DNA from: VRUE01 sp963716245
Lineage (GTDB): Bacteria > Actinomycetota > Thermoleophilia > Solirubrobacterales > 70-9
Length of the DNA: 64,000 nucleotides
Direction of reading: 5' to 3'
Assembly (NCBI GenBank): GCA_963716245.1
Contig: OY970300.1
Location: 1,426,001 to 1,490,000 of the forward strand
A program made the translations under genes and the position numbers. Of this stretch, positions 1 through 8,683 are shown in pieces (positions within the stretch are counted from its first letter, which is position 1; the number at the start of each line of letters is the position of its first letter). The notes beneath the pieces are model-generated. The model searched no databases. It had not been told where the DNA came from and worked only from the letters and a program-made list of their open reading frames with translations.

Positions 1-1
1 G

Positions 2-2422
2 CGGCTCGGCTGGAAGGTGCGCGACATCCCGGTCGCCGTCGACATAACGATCAAGCAGGCCCAGCCCTACAACGCGATCGCCGCCACCCGCGGAATCAAC
101 CAGACGCTCAGTGTCTTCAGCGGCATCGTCGAGCTGTGGGGCGTGCCGGGCGACCCGGCCCACGACGTCGTCCGCGGGCACGGCTGCGCCGGCAGCGCCG
201 ACGTGATCGACCACAAACGCTTCGAACGCAACGAGGGCGCCAAAAAATGCACCACTAAAAGCGAGCCCGATCCACTTCTAACGCTGCCGCGCAGCTGCCA
301 GGGGCCAGCGGTCACCCGTTATGAAGCACGCTCCTGGCAGGAACCGGGCAGATGGGCGAGCGGCTCCCATGTCGGCCCGGCCTTCGAGGGCTGCGGCAAA
401 CTCGAATTCCTGCCGGAGATCTCCTCCCGGGCGAGCACCGACTCGGCCGGCACCAGCAGCGGCCTGAGCTTCGAGCTCGACTTCGAGGACGAGGTCGACC
501 ACCTCGGCGAGGGGCTGACCGAGCCGGGCGGCATCGCTCAGTCCGATATGAAGAAGATCGCGGTCACCCTGCCCCCCGGTGTCACCGCCAACCCCTCGCT
601 GGCCGAAGGGCTCGGTGTCTGCACGCCGGCAGACCTGGGGCGCGAAACGCTCGCGGCCGAACCGGGAGACGGCTGCCCCAACTCCTCGAAGATCGGCACG
701 GTCTCGGTCGTCTCGCCCCTGGTCGAGGAGGCGATCGGGGGCTCGGTGTTCCTCGCCCAGCAAGACGATCCGGGCACCGCTGCCGCCGGCGCCGAGAACC
801 CGTTCGACTCACTGATCGCCCTCTACGTCGTCTTCAAGGATAAGAAGCTGGGGATCCTGGTCAAGCTGGCGGGCAAGGTCGAGCCGGACCCCCGCACCGG
901 GCAGCTGGTCACGACCTTCGGAGAACCGGGGCAGGAGATCGCCCAGATTCCCTTCACGCGGCTCAACTTCAGCTTCCGCGAGGGCCAGCGGGCGCCCCTG
1001 ATCACGCCCTCGGCCTGCGGTACCTACGAGACCAGGGCCGAGATTGTCCCCTGGGCGCGGCCCGACGAAGTGGTCATCAAGACCGCCAGCTTCAAGATCA
1101 CCCGCGGGGTCGGCGGCGGCCCTTGCCCGTCGGGCGGCGTGCCGCCCTTCGACCCGGGCTTCGAAGCGGGCTCGCTCAACAACAAAGCCGGGGCCTTCAG
1201 CCCCTTCGTCATGCGCCTCACCCGCTCCGACGGCCAGCAGGACATGACCAAGTTCTCGGCCGCCCTGCCGCCCGGGCTGACCGGCAAGCTGGCCGGAGTG
1301 GGAGAGTGCTCGGCCGGCTCGATCGCCGCCGCCAAGGCAAAGACGGGCCGCGCGGAGCTGGCATCGCCCTCCTGTCCGGCAGCCTCGCGGATCGGCAGCA
1401 CGCTGGCCGGCGCCGGGGTGGGCTCGGCGCTCACCTTCGTCCCCGGCTCCCTCTACCTCGCCGGCCCCTACAAAGGCGCCCCGCTCAGCGTGGTCGCGAT
1501 CACCCCGGCCGTAGCGGGCCCCTTCGACGTCGGCACGGTCGTGGTCAGGGTGGCGTTGAAGGTCAACCCGAAGACCGCCGAAGTGCAGGTCGACGGCGCC
1601 GCCTCGGACCCGATTCCCCACATCCTCCGCGGCATCCCGCTGAGCCTCCGCGACCTGCGCGTCTTCGCCGACCGCCCACAGTTCACCCTCAACCCGACCT
1701 CGTGCGCCGAGCTGAGCACCCGCGCGACCCTCTTCGGTGGCTATCTGGACCTCTTCAGCCCCGATGACGACCGCCCCGTCTCCCTGCGGGCGCGCTACCA
1801 GGCCGGCGACTGTGCCGCTCTGGCCTACGCGCCGCGGCTCGGCCTGCGCCTGAAAGGTGGAACGAAACGCGGCGCCCACCCGGCTCTGCGTGCGGTCTTC
1901 CGTCCGAGGGCAGGACACGCCAACACCAAGCAGCTCACCCTGCGCTTCCCCCGCTCCGCCTTCCTCGAGCAGGCTCACATCAGGACGATCTGCACCCGTG
2001 TGCAGTTCGCCGCCGACGCTTGTCCCAAAGGAGCCATCTACGGGCAGGCCACGGCGTTCACGCCACTGCTCTCCCAGCCGCTAACTGGACCTGTCTACCT
2101 GCGCAGTTCCAACAACGACCTCCCCGACCTGGTCTTCGACCTGCACGGTCGCGTCGACTTCGAGGCGGTCGCCCGGGTCGACTCGGTCCGCGGCGGCATC
2201 CGCGTCATCGCCGAAGGCATCCCCGACGCGCCGATCGAGAAGGTCGTCGTCCGGATGCAGGGCGGTAAAAAGAGCCTGATAGTGAACTCGCGTGACATCT
2301 GCCAGGGCAAGAACCGCGCCGAGGGCCGCCTCTTCGCCCACAGCGGCAAGCGGAGTTCGATCAAACCGAAGCTGCGGGGGCAGTGTCAGCGTGAGAAAGG
2401 CAAACGGAGCCCTAGGGGATAG
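2..2422 (+). CDS. Large modular secreted/surface protein, 5' end cut by the window edge
   Basis: The frame is open to the first bases of the window, so this is the C-terminal part of a longer protein (801 residues from the first GTG at 17; the true start lies upstream). No known enzyme motif is seen. Three related modules follow one another, each opening with an amphipathic strand and a Pro-Pro-Gly or similar turn (LPPGVTANP near residue 186, LPPGLTGK near 417, LRFPRSAFL near 641) and each carrying a few cysteines (CTPADL, CPNSSKIG; CSAGSIAA, CPAASRIG; CTRVQF, CPKGAIYG). The spacing is about 230 residues, suggesting tandem duplication. The end is basic (KPKLRGQCQREKGKRSPRG). Such large repeated exported proteins are typical of Solirubrobacterales; a cell-surface role is inference. 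Confidence 0.75.
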   Translation, partial: RLGWKVRDIPVAVDITIKQAQPYNAIAATRGINQTLSVFSGIVELWGVPGDPAHDVVRGHGCAGSADVIDHKRFERNEGAKKCTTKSEPDPLLTLPRSCQGPAVTRYEARSWQEPGRWASGSHVGPAFEGCGKLEFLPEISSRASTDSAGTSSGLSFELDFEDEVDHLGEGLTEPGGIAQSDMKKIAVTLPPGVTANPSLAEGLGVCTPADLGRETLAAEPGDGCPNSSKIGTVSVVSPLVEEAIGGSVFLAQQDDPGTAAAGAENPFDSLIALYVVFKDKKLGILVKLAGKVEPDPRTGQLVTTFGEPGQEIAQIPFTRLNFSFREGQRAPLITPSACGTYETRAEIVPWARPDEVVIKTASFKITRGVGGGPCPSGGVPPFDPGFEAGSLNNKAGAFSPFVMRLTRSDGQQDMTKFSAALPPGLTGKLAGVGECSAGSIAAAKAKTGRAELASPSCPAASRIGSTLAGAGVGSALTFVPGSLYLAGPYKGAPLSVVAITPAVAGPFDVGTVVVRVALKVNPKTAEVQVDGAASDPIPHILRGIPLSLRDLRVFADRPQFTLNPTSCAELSTRATLFGGYLDLFSPDDDRPVSLRARYQAGDCAALAYAPRLGLRLKGGTKRGAHPALRAVFRPRAGHANTKQLTLRFPRSAFLEQAHIRTICTRVQFAADACPKGAIYGQATAFTPLLSQPLTGPVYLRSSNNDLPDLVFDLHGRVDFEAVARVDSVRGGIRVIAEGIPDAPIEKVVVRMQGGKKSLIVNSRDICQGKNRAEGRLFAHSGKRSSIKPKLRGQCQREKGKRSPRG

Positions 2423-2598
2423 TTCGGGGCGCTGGGAGTTCCCAGCGCGGAATGTTGCCTCCCCCGACGTCCTCCCCAAAGCCCACGTGTGCTGAATCCA
2501 CGCGTGCACCGATGCGCGCACGTGGAGATTGCTCCCGCCTCATTTGCGGGGAAAAACTCACACACCCTCTGCTCGCGAGGGGCAAAGCACGCATTCCG

Positions 2599-2627
2599 TT
2601 GAGCATTGCGCCAACAGTCGTTATGGA
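2599..2627 (+). promoter_or_regulatory. Possible promoter of the small secreted protein
   Basis: TTGAGC (2599-2604), a 17-nt spacer and TATGGA (2622-2627) lie about 70 nt before the ATG at 2700. This would leave a real 5' leader, consistent with the strong ribosome-binding site of this gene. The -10 match is weak. Confidence 0.25.
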
Positions 2628-2699
2628 TTGGCCCCGACGTAGGGCGTCGTGCGAGGGAAAGGCGCGGCGACGAGATTCATAACGAAAGGAAGCAGAAAG

Positions 2700-3353
2700 A
2701 TGATTCGCAACCTCAAGGCCCTCGGCCCCGCACTGGTGGCGCTCGCAGCAATGAGCGCGATCATGGCATCATCGGCGTCGGCCCATAAATTCACATCTAC
2801 CGGAGTCTATCCGCAAGCGTTTATCGTCGAAGACGTAGGCGCAGCAGACCAATTCACACTTGGTGAAAACTCCATGGAATGTCATGGGGAGACGCACACT
2901 GGAACGTTAAACGCTCCCACGACAACAATCGAAGTAACGCCCGAGTACGGCGAAACATGTCGCACAGGTAACTCGGCCACTTGGAACATGACAGTCACAG
3001 AGAATGGGTGTAAACTGCATATCGAATGGGCAGAACATGTCGCGGCAGATCATGACAAGATAAAAATCAAACTCGTCTGTACCCTTGGAAAAGGAGTCGA
3101 AATCCACCATTACTCAAGTCAGCCTCATAGTGGTTCGAGTTGCACAAACACAATTGTGCCGCAGACGGCTACCGGAACTCTCACAGCGACAAGCCTGACA
3201 CCCAGCGGCGACATTTTGCTCGAGGGCTCCGTTGGCATCACTCAGCAGACGCATGGGGCTTGCTCGTTCGGTTTCACAATCAACCAAAACGCCACGTTTG
3301 ACGTCAGCAAGGCAGTCAGGGCCGTCAGCGGAGCGGCCATCCATATCGAATAG
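2700..3353 (+). CDS. Small secreted protein, lineage-specific family (first of two in the window)
   Basis: 217 residues. I chose the ATG at 2700 because it follows an AAAGGAAG ribosome-binding stretch and opens a clear signal peptide (MIRNLKALGPALVALAAM, ending in SSASA before HKFTS). An upstream in-frame GTG at 2649 would bury the signal. The mature part is beta-rich with spaced cysteines (MECHG, GETC, NGCKL, LVCTLG, SCTN, GACSFG). The order of these blocks parallels the protein at 49218-49904, so the two are probably paralogues. The gene is visibly poorer in GC at third positions than its neighbours, and unlike most units here it has a Shine-Dalgarno leader. Function is unknown; an exported structural or surface role is inference. 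Confidence 0.8.
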   Translation: MIRNLKALGPALVALAAMSAIMASSASAHKFTSTGVYPQAFIVEDVGAADQFTLGENSMECHGETHTGTLNAPTTTIEVTPEYGETCRTGNSATWNMTVTENGCKLHIEWAEHVAADHDKIKIKLVCTLGKGVEIHHYSSQPHSGSSCTNTIVPQTATGTLTATSLTPSGDILLEGSVGITQQTHGACSFGFTINQNATFDVSKAVRAVSGAAIHIE

Positions 3354-3429
3354 CCAGGCCTTACAGCTCGATCAGACGAGGGATGCGACCAGCGCTACGG
3401 GCAAAGGGCGCGCCGGTTCCCGCCACGGA

Positions 3430-3456
3430 AAAGGGCCCCCTTCAAGGGGGCCCTTT
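3430..3456 (+). terminator. Strong hairpin after the small secreted protein gene
   Basis: AAAGGGCCCCC, loop TTCAA, GGGGGCCCTTT: a perfect 11-bp stem in the 307-nt gap between the secreted protein (stop 3353) and the tRNA. There is no long T tract, only GGTTCC after the stem, so it may work in either direction. I see no gene in the rest of this gap. Confidence 0.6.
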
Positions 3457-3660
3457 GGTTCCGAAGGACGTGCCACCAGTCAGATCAGTGTCTCCCTGGC
3501 TCGTCGGTCCTCAAGTCTCGAAGTCTTGCGCGTGGCGCGCGAGTCTAGATCCATAAACACCGCGTTTGGGCGGAAGTTGCACTGCTTGCATCGGCGCTTG
3601 CACGGAGGAACTTGAGCGCCGGGGCGCGGAGGCTGGGGCGCTGCTAGATTCAGGTTCCCG

Positions 3661-3733
3661 GGGCGCTTAGCTCAGTTGGGAGAGCGCCAGCTCGACAAGC
3701 TGGAGGTCACTGGTTCGAGCCCAGTAGCGCCCA
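3661..3733 (+). tRNA. tRNA-Val (GAC)
   Basis: A complete cloverleaf of 73 nt. Acceptor GGGCGCT pairs with AGCGCCC, followed by discriminator A at 3733. D stem is GCTC/GAGC with GGG in the loop. Anticodon stem CCAGC/GCTGG closes the seven-base loop TCGACAA, so the anticodon is GAC (3694-3696). Variable loop AGGTC; T arm ACTGG-TTCGAGC-CCAGT. CCA is not encoded. Position 33, almost always T, is C here (3693). Confidence 0.95.
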
Positions 3734-3947
3734 TCCTCGGTATCGATCGCTCGTCCCGGCACGCGATGTCCGCGGCGCTGACGGGCGGCACCGGCGAGCG
3801 GGGCTTCTCGCACGAGTTTCCAAGCCCGCCGCTGCGCCCATCGCGCTGCAGACAGATCAAAGCTATATGACTACTCACCTCGCTGTATTGCAAACTGATT
3901 TGTTTGCCGTGTCCGCGGCTCCCGCGGGCGCTCGCCGCCTCGTCCTC

Positions 3948-3953
3948 TAGGCT
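3948..3953 (+). promoter_or_regulatory. -10 hexamer TAGGCT, probable leaderless start
   Basis: TAGGCT ends 9 nt before the GTG at 3963. The same spacing recurs throughout the window. No ribosome-binding site is visible. Confidence 0.45.
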
Positions 3954-4832
3954 CGCCGCCCTGTGATCGGCACGTATGCAGCCGCGCTCGCGGTGTGCGC
4001 CGCCTCCCTCGCCATCGGCCAGGCCGCCGTGGCCCTGTGCGGTGCGAGGCGCTGGTCGTGGCTGTCCCCGGCGGTCGGCTTGGCGCTGGTCTGCGCCGCC
4101 TCGTGGGCAACCGTGCGATTGCCCGGCGAGGGCGCGACTTCGGCGGCCCTCGTGGCCCTCTCGGTCGCCGTCGCCGGGGCGTTCCTGCGCACGCGCCTGG
4201 CGGACGGCGTGGGGAGCGTCCTGCGCGCCGTCCTCCCCGTGGCGCTCCCGGCCCTCGTGCTCGGCTCGCTTCCGTTCCTCGTCGAAGGCCACTTCGGCAT
4301 TCTCGGCACCGGCTTCAACCCCGACATGTCCCAGCACCTGCTGGCCACGGATCGGCTCGCCGGCGGCATCGACGGCGAGCTGTTCGATCAGGGCTATCCA
4401 CTCGGGCCGCATGCGGTCGTGGCGGCGCTGCACGACGGCTTGGGCATCGGGCTCGTCCAGGGCTTCGACGGACTCACCCTCGCCGTGGCGATCCTCGCCC
4501 CGCTGACCGCCCTCGCCGCCTTCGCCGACCAGCCTCCGCTGCGCCGCACCGCAGCCGCCCTCCTCGTCGGCCTCCCGTACCTGGTCGCCTCCTACTACGC
4601 CCAGGGCTCCTTCAAGGAGACGATGCAGGCACTCTTCCTCCTGGCCTTCGTCCTCGCCCTGCGAGAGGCGTCCCGCAATCCCGAGTGGCGCGACCTCCCG
4701 TTGCGCTTCGTCCCCGCCGCCCTGATCGCGGTCGGCTCCGTCTACGTCTACAGCTTCCCCGGACTGCTGTGGCTTGCGGGAACGGCTTTCATCTGGGCGG
4801 TTGCTGAACGGCTCTGGGCCAAATCCGCCGCT

Positions 4833-4914
4833 CCCGCGGGTGGTGTGGGGGGAGGGGGGGTCGAGGACGCCCACGCCCGCAGTGCCCCCCTCCCCCCACG
4901 ACAGGACCCGCGGG
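4833..4914 (+). repeat. Palindromic insertion element, copy 1 (type 1, G/C-run arms)
   Basis: Outer stem CCCGCGGGT/ACCCGCGGG, then GTGTGG/CCACGAC, then G6-A-G7 facing C6-T-C6 around a central TCGAGGACGCC loop. It lies inside the membrane protein gene. It is one base shorter than copy 3 (82 versus 83 nt), the missing base being a C in the right arm. Confidence 0.85.
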
Positions 4915-5359
4915 CCGGAGCGCGTTGGCCCTGGCCGTGGTCGTCCTCCTGGTCGGCGCCCTGCCGGAGCTGGGCCGCATGATCGACTTCCAGCGCTTCG
5001 AGACCTTCGATCCGTCCGGCCCGGGTCTGGGCAACCTGTTCGGCCAGATCTCGCCGCTGGAGGCATTCGGCATCTGGCCGTCGGGCGACTTCCGGGTCGC
5101 GCCGGACGACGGCGCCGTTCCGGCGCCGGTCTATTACCTCGGTGCCGTCCTTGGCGGCCTGCTGCTCGTCCACGGCCTGATCCGCTGCCGGCGACGACGC
5201 GAGTCGGCGATCGCAGCCGGCCTGTTCGCTGCCGCCGGTCTCTACGCCGCCGCACGGATCGGCGGCACGCCCTATACCGCCGCCAAGGCGCTGGAGATCG
5301 TCGCTCCGCTTATAACCCTGGCGATAGTGCTGCCGCTGAACCGGCAGCCGATGGCCCCA

Positions 5360-5454
5360 TCCGCGGGTGGCGTGGTGGCGGGGGTCCCCCATAGCGGAGG
5401 ACGCCGAAGGCGTCCGAGCACATGGGGGAGGGCCGCCACGACAGGACCCGCGGC
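5360..5454 (+). repeat. Palindromic insertion element, copy 2 (type 2, nested hairpin core)
   Basis: Ends CCGCGGGT...ACCCGCGG are shared with copy 1 but the core differs: GTGGTGGC/GCCGCCAC, TCCCCCAT/ATGGGGGA and an apical GGACGCC-GAA-GGCGTCC hairpin. It is 95 nt, the same length as copy 4. It is read in frame by the membrane protein, adding roughly 30 residues rich in Gly, Arg and Ala. Confidence 0.85.
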
Positions 5455-5885
5455 TGCGCGGCTCGGGCTATGGGGATTCATCGCAGCAGCCGGCGCCTGC
5501 GCGCTCCTCGCCTTCGCCAACGCCCCGGTCGGCCCGACCGAGTACTCGCCGGCGTTGACCGGCCTGCGGCCGCTGGTCGCCTCGGGTTCGACGCTCGTGA
5601 TCGCCCCCGATCGCCTGCTCGACGAGGAACAGGGCGCGCGCTACATCGCCTGGGAGCTGCGCGGGGGACGGGTCTGTATCGAGGCCGAGAGCGAGGCGGA
5701 CCGGGATCCACCGCCCGGCGTTCGCTTCGTCGTCACCGGCGATGTCCCGCGCCGCGCGCCGTTCGCGGGCTTCCGGCTGCGCCGGCGCGCCGAGCCCTAC
5801 CTCCTCTGGGAGAGCGTGCGCACGCCCGCAGGCCGCAGTCCGTGCCCGCTGATCGCCGTCCGCCAAGCCCGTCGAGGGCCGTAGC

Positions 5886-7841
5886 ATGGGCGGGATGGAG
5901 GCGACGACGCAGATCACGGTCAAGCTCCCCGACGGCTCGCCGCTCGAGCTGCCCGACGGCGCCAGCGGCGCAGACGCCGCCGCAGCGATCGGCCCCGGCC
6001 TGGCCAGGGCCGCGCTCGCGATCCGCGTCGGCGGCGAGCTGCGGGACCTCTCGGCTCCGCTGCCCGACGGTGCCGAGATCGCGATCCTGACCGAGCGCGA
6101 CCGCGAGGCGCTGGAGCTGATCCGCCACGATGCCGCCCACGTGATGGCCGAGGCGGTGCTCGAGCTCTACCCGGGCACCAAGGTGACGATCGGCCCGCCG
6201 ATCGAGAACGGCTTCTACTACGACTTCGAGTTCCCGCCCAACGTCAGGGTCACCGAAGAGGACCTGGAGCGAATCGAGGCGACGATGCGCGAGCACATCG
6301 CGGCCGACGAGGGCTTCGAGCGCCGCGACGTCCCGCCCGGCGAGGCGATCGAGCTGTTCCGCGCCCAGGGCCAGGACTACAAGGTCGAGCTGATCGAGGA
6401 CCTGGTCCGCGACGAAGGCGTCGAGACCGTCTCGCTCTACCGCAACGGCCCCTTCGAGGACCTCTGCCGCGGCCCGCACGGCCCGTCCACCGCCCGCATC
6501 GAGGCGATCAAGCTCACCTCCCTCGCCGGCGCCTACTGGCGCGGCGACGAGAGCCGCCAGATGCTGACCCGGATCTACGGGACCGCCTTCCTCTCCAAGA
6601 AGGACCTCGAGCAGCACCTCGAGCGGATCGAGGAGGCCAAGGCGCGCGACCACCGCCGCCTCGGCCCGCAGCTCGGCCTGTTCATGCTGCGCGACGAGGC
6701 CCCCGGGATGCCCTTCTGGCTCTCCCACGGCACGACGCTGCTGCGCCTGGTCGAGGCCGAGGTCCAGAAGCAGCTGCGCAAGCGCGAGTACCAGGAGGTC
6801 AAGACGCCGCACGTGATGGACGTCGACCTCTGGCACCGCTCCGGCCACTGGGACAACTACCGCGAGAACATGTACTTCACCGAGTCCCGCGAGCGCGAGT
6901 TCGCCGTGCGGCCGATGAACTGCCCCGGCGCCTGCCTCGTCTACGGCTCCGACCGCCACTCCTACCGCGAGCTGCCGCTGCGCCTCGCCGAGTTCGGCCA
7001 AGTCTCGCGCGCCGAGCGCGAGGGCGTGCTGCATGGCCTCCTCCGCGTCCGCGCCTTCGTCCAGGACGACGCCCACATCTACTGCACGCCCGAGCAGGTG
7101 GTCGACGAGGTGACCGGCGTCTGCGAGGCGATCGACAAGCTCTACGCGCGCTTCGGCTTCGAGGACGTCCGGATCGAGCTCTCAACCCGCCCGGAGAAGT
7201 CGATCGGCACCGACGAGCAGTGGGAGCAGGCCGAGGACGCCCTGCGCCGGGCGCTGGAGAGCCAGGGCCGCCCCTTCACGCTCAACCCGGGCGATGGCGC
7301 CTTCTACGGACCGAAGATCGACTTCCACATCACCGACGCCCTCGGCCGCTCCTGGCAGTGCGGGACCTGTCAGGTCGACTTCTTCATGCCCGAGCGCTTC
7401 GACCTCTCCTACACCGACGCCGAGGACGCCAAGCAGCGGCCGGTGATGATCCACCGTGCGCTGCTCGGCTCGATGGAGCGCTTCGTCGGCATCCTGATCG
7501 AGCACTACGCTGGCCGGTTCCCGACCTGGCTCGCGCCGGTGCAGGCGATCGTCCTGCCGATCTCCGACCGCCACGTCGAGCACGGCGGGAAGGTCGCCGG
7601 CGCGCTGCGCGACCTCGGCGTCCGGGTCGAGGTCGACTGGCGCTCGGAGTCGATCGGCAAGAAGGTCCGCGACGCAGAACTCGGTCGCTACCCGTACATG
7701 CTGGTCGTCGGCGACCGCGAGGAAGAGAGCGGCGAGGTCGCGGTGCGCTCCCACCGAGGCGGGGAGCTGGGGACAATGGCCCTCGCCGAGTTCGCCGAGC
7801 GGGTCCACACCGAGGAGCGCCAGGAGGAAGCGGGCGCCTGA
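5886..7841 (+). CDS. thrS: Threonyl-tRNA synthetase
   Basis: 651 residues, the usual length. It charges tRNA-Thr with threonine in the cytoplasm. Domains in order: TGS (about 8-70), the editing/second additional domain with HDAAH and CRGPHGP motifs (about 80-245), the class II catalytic core and the C-terminal anticodon-binding domain (from about 550). Zinc ligands are visible: Cys in RPMNCPG (about 344), His in DRHSYRELP and His in MIHRALLGSMER (about 521). The conserved LHGLLRVRAFVQDD is motif 2. The start is ATG 5886, with ATG 5895 as an alternative. It lies 1 nt after the stop of the membrane protein, so it is probably cotranscribed; there is no room for a T-box leader. Confidence 0.97.
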   Translation: MGGMEATTQITVKLPDGSPLELPDGASGADAAAAIGPGLARAALAIRVGGELRDLSAPLPDGAEIAILTERDREALELIRHDAAHVMAEAVLELYPGTKVTIGPPIENGFYYDFEFPPNVRVTEEDLERIEATMREHIAADEGFERRDVPPGEAIELFRAQGQDYKVELIEDLVRDEGVETVSLYRNGPFEDLCRGPHGPSTARIEAIKLTSLAGAYWRGDESRQMLTRIYGTAFLSKKDLEQHLERIEEAKARDHRRLGPQLGLFMLRDEAPGMPFWLSHGTTLLRLVEAEVQKQLRKREYQEVKTPHVMDVDLWHRSGHWDNYRENMYFTESREREFAVRPMNCPGACLVYGSDRHSYRELPLRLAEFGQVSRAEREGVLHGLLRVRAFVQDDAHIYCTPEQVVDEVTGVCEAIDKLYARFGFEDVRIELSTRPEKSIGTDEQWEQAEDALRRALESQGRPFTLNPGDGAFYGPKIDFHITDALGRSWQCGTCQVDFFMPERFDLSYTDAEDAKQRPVMIHRALLGSMERFVGILIEHYAGRFPTWLAPVQAIVLPISDRHVEHGGKVAGALRDLGVRVEVDWRSESIGKKVRDAELGRYPYMLVVGDREEESGEVAVRSHRGGELGTMALAEFAERVHTEERQEEAGA

Positions 7842-7871
7842 GTCGCGCTGCTCTGCCCGCCCGCACGCCTC

Positions 7872-7877
7872 TATACT
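7872..7877 (+). promoter_or_regulatory. -10 hexamer TATACT upstream of infC
   Basis: TATACT lies about 100 nt before the infC start, which would leave an untranslated leader of about 95 nt. Most other units here appear leaderless. A leader fits the known post-transcriptional control of infC in other bacteria, but no specific structure was identified. Confidence 0.4.
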
Positions 7878-7978
7878 CCGGGAACTTGTTCGCAGGCATG
7901 CCAAACACCCCGCGCCGCTGAGCGTCCCGTGGCCGCCTGCGATCTCCCAATCCTCTTGAAGCTCCTCTCCTCTAGATA

Positions 7979-8680
7979 GTGCCGGTCCCCCGCAGGTTCG
8001 ACCGGCGGCCGCCGGAGCGCGACACGACCCGCATCAACGAGCGGATCCGTGTCCCGAAGGTGCGCCTGATCGGCGCCGATGGGGAGCAGCTCGGCATCGT
8101 GGAGATCGACGAGGCGCTCAAGCGCGCCCAGGAGGCCGACCTCGACCTGGTGGAGGTGGCGCCCGGCTCGAAGCCGCCGGTCACCCGCCTGCTCGACTAC
8201 TCGAAGTACAAGTACGAGCAGGAGCAGAAGCAGAAGCAGGCCCGAAAGCACCAGCAGCAGGTCAACGTCCGCGAGATCAAGCTGCGGCCGAAGATCGCCG
8301 ACCACGACTATGAGACCAAGAAGGGCCACGTCGAGCGCTTCCTACGGCACCAGAACAAGGTCAAGATCACGATCATGTTCCGCGGCCGCGAGCAGGCCCA
8401 CCCCGAGCGCGGCCGGGCGCTGCTCAAACGGCTCTTCGAGGATCTCGACGGCCTGGCGACGATCGAGTCCGAACCGCTGCAGGAAGGGCGCAACATGAGC
8501 ATGATGCTGGCGCCGTCCAAAGAGGCGCAGGCGCTGGCGAAGCAGGACGAGGCGCCGCCGGGGGACGAGGCGCAGGCGGACGAGGCCCAGGCGGCGGCGA
8601 AGCAGGACGAGGCGCCGCCGGAGGACGAGGCGCAGGCGGACGAGGCGGGCGAGAAGCCCCCCGCCGCAGGCGACGAGTAG
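7979..8680 (+). CDS. infC: Translation initiation factor IF-3 with acidic C-terminal repeat tail
   Basis: 233 residues; the classic two-domain factor occupies about residues 15-182 (NERIRVPKVRLIGADGEQLG, then KEIKLRPKI-type linker VREIKLRPKIADHDYETK and the C-domain KVKITIMFRGRE). IF-3 binds the 30S subunit and checks the initiator codon. After residue 182 a tail of about 50 residues contains two near-identical 20-residue units (AKQDEAPPGDEAQADEAQAA and AKQDEAPPEDEAQADEAGEK), not part of the family core. The start is GTG 7979, preceded directly by ATA and an in-frame TAG, so nothing further upstream is possible. It is convergent with wecB (3 nt apart) and separated by it from rpmI. Confidence 0.95.
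   Translation: MPVPRRFDRRPPERDTTRINERIRVPKVRLIGADGEQLGIVEIDEALKRAQEADLDLVEVAPGSKPPVTRLLDYSKYKYEQEQKQKQARKHQQQVNVREIKLRPKIADHDYETKKGHVERFLRHQNKVKITIMFRGREQAHPERGRALLKRLFEDLDGLATIESEPLQEGRNMSMMLAPSKEAQALAKQDEAPPGDEAQADEAQAAAKQDEAPPEDEAQADEAGEKPPAAGDE
8528..8647 (+). repeat. Two tandem 60-nt units in the infC tail
   Basis: 8528-8587 and 8588-8647 match at nearly every position with an exact 60-nt period, encoding two 20-residue acidic Ala/Pro/Glu/Asp units. Confidence 0.85.
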
Positions 8681-8683
8681 GCC

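Larger units (their letters stand above)
3963..5884 (+). pseudogene. Multi-spanning membrane protein broken by one frameshift; carries two palindromic insertions
   Basis: Two adjoining frames belong to one gene: 3963 to about 4910 (many hydrophobic helices, a conserved-looking loop HFGILGTGFNPDMSQHLL) and about 4910 to 5884 (more helices, then a soluble C-terminal tail). The architecture resembles GT-C type or other polytopic envelope proteins; the exact function is not recognised. The break falls inside a palindromic repeat (4833-4914) whose C-rich arm has six Cs where its paired G-rich arm and the sister copy at 41633 call for seven. Adding that one C joins both frames into a single open gene of about 640 codons, so this is either a homopolymer sequencing error or a recent slip. 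A second palindrome (5360-5454) is read through in frame between helices. thrS starts 2 nt after the stop. Confidence 0.7.

Noticed and set aside
2483..2525. Inverted repeat CCACGTGTGC...GCGCACGTGG after the first gene
   Set aside because: The arms match at 9 of 10 positions, but there is a 23-nt loop and no T tract; it may be chance in GC-rich DNA.
3672..5255. Minus-strand frame starting in the tRNA with a product ending MGATGLEPVTSSLSSWRSPN
   Set aside because: It begins as the antisense of the tRNA-Val, a well-known source of spurious peptides, and continues as antisense of the membrane protein with low-complexity Arg/Gly content.
5841..5885. T-box leader before thrS (and before pheS)
   Set aside because: thrS starts 2 nt after the previous stop and pheS overlaps its upstream gene, so no leader of sufficient length exists.
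8528..8647. Direct repeats as a possible CRISPR array
   Set aside because: Only two in-frame 60-nt units with no spacers; they encode the IF-3 tail. No CRISPR array or cas gene is seen anywhere in the window.
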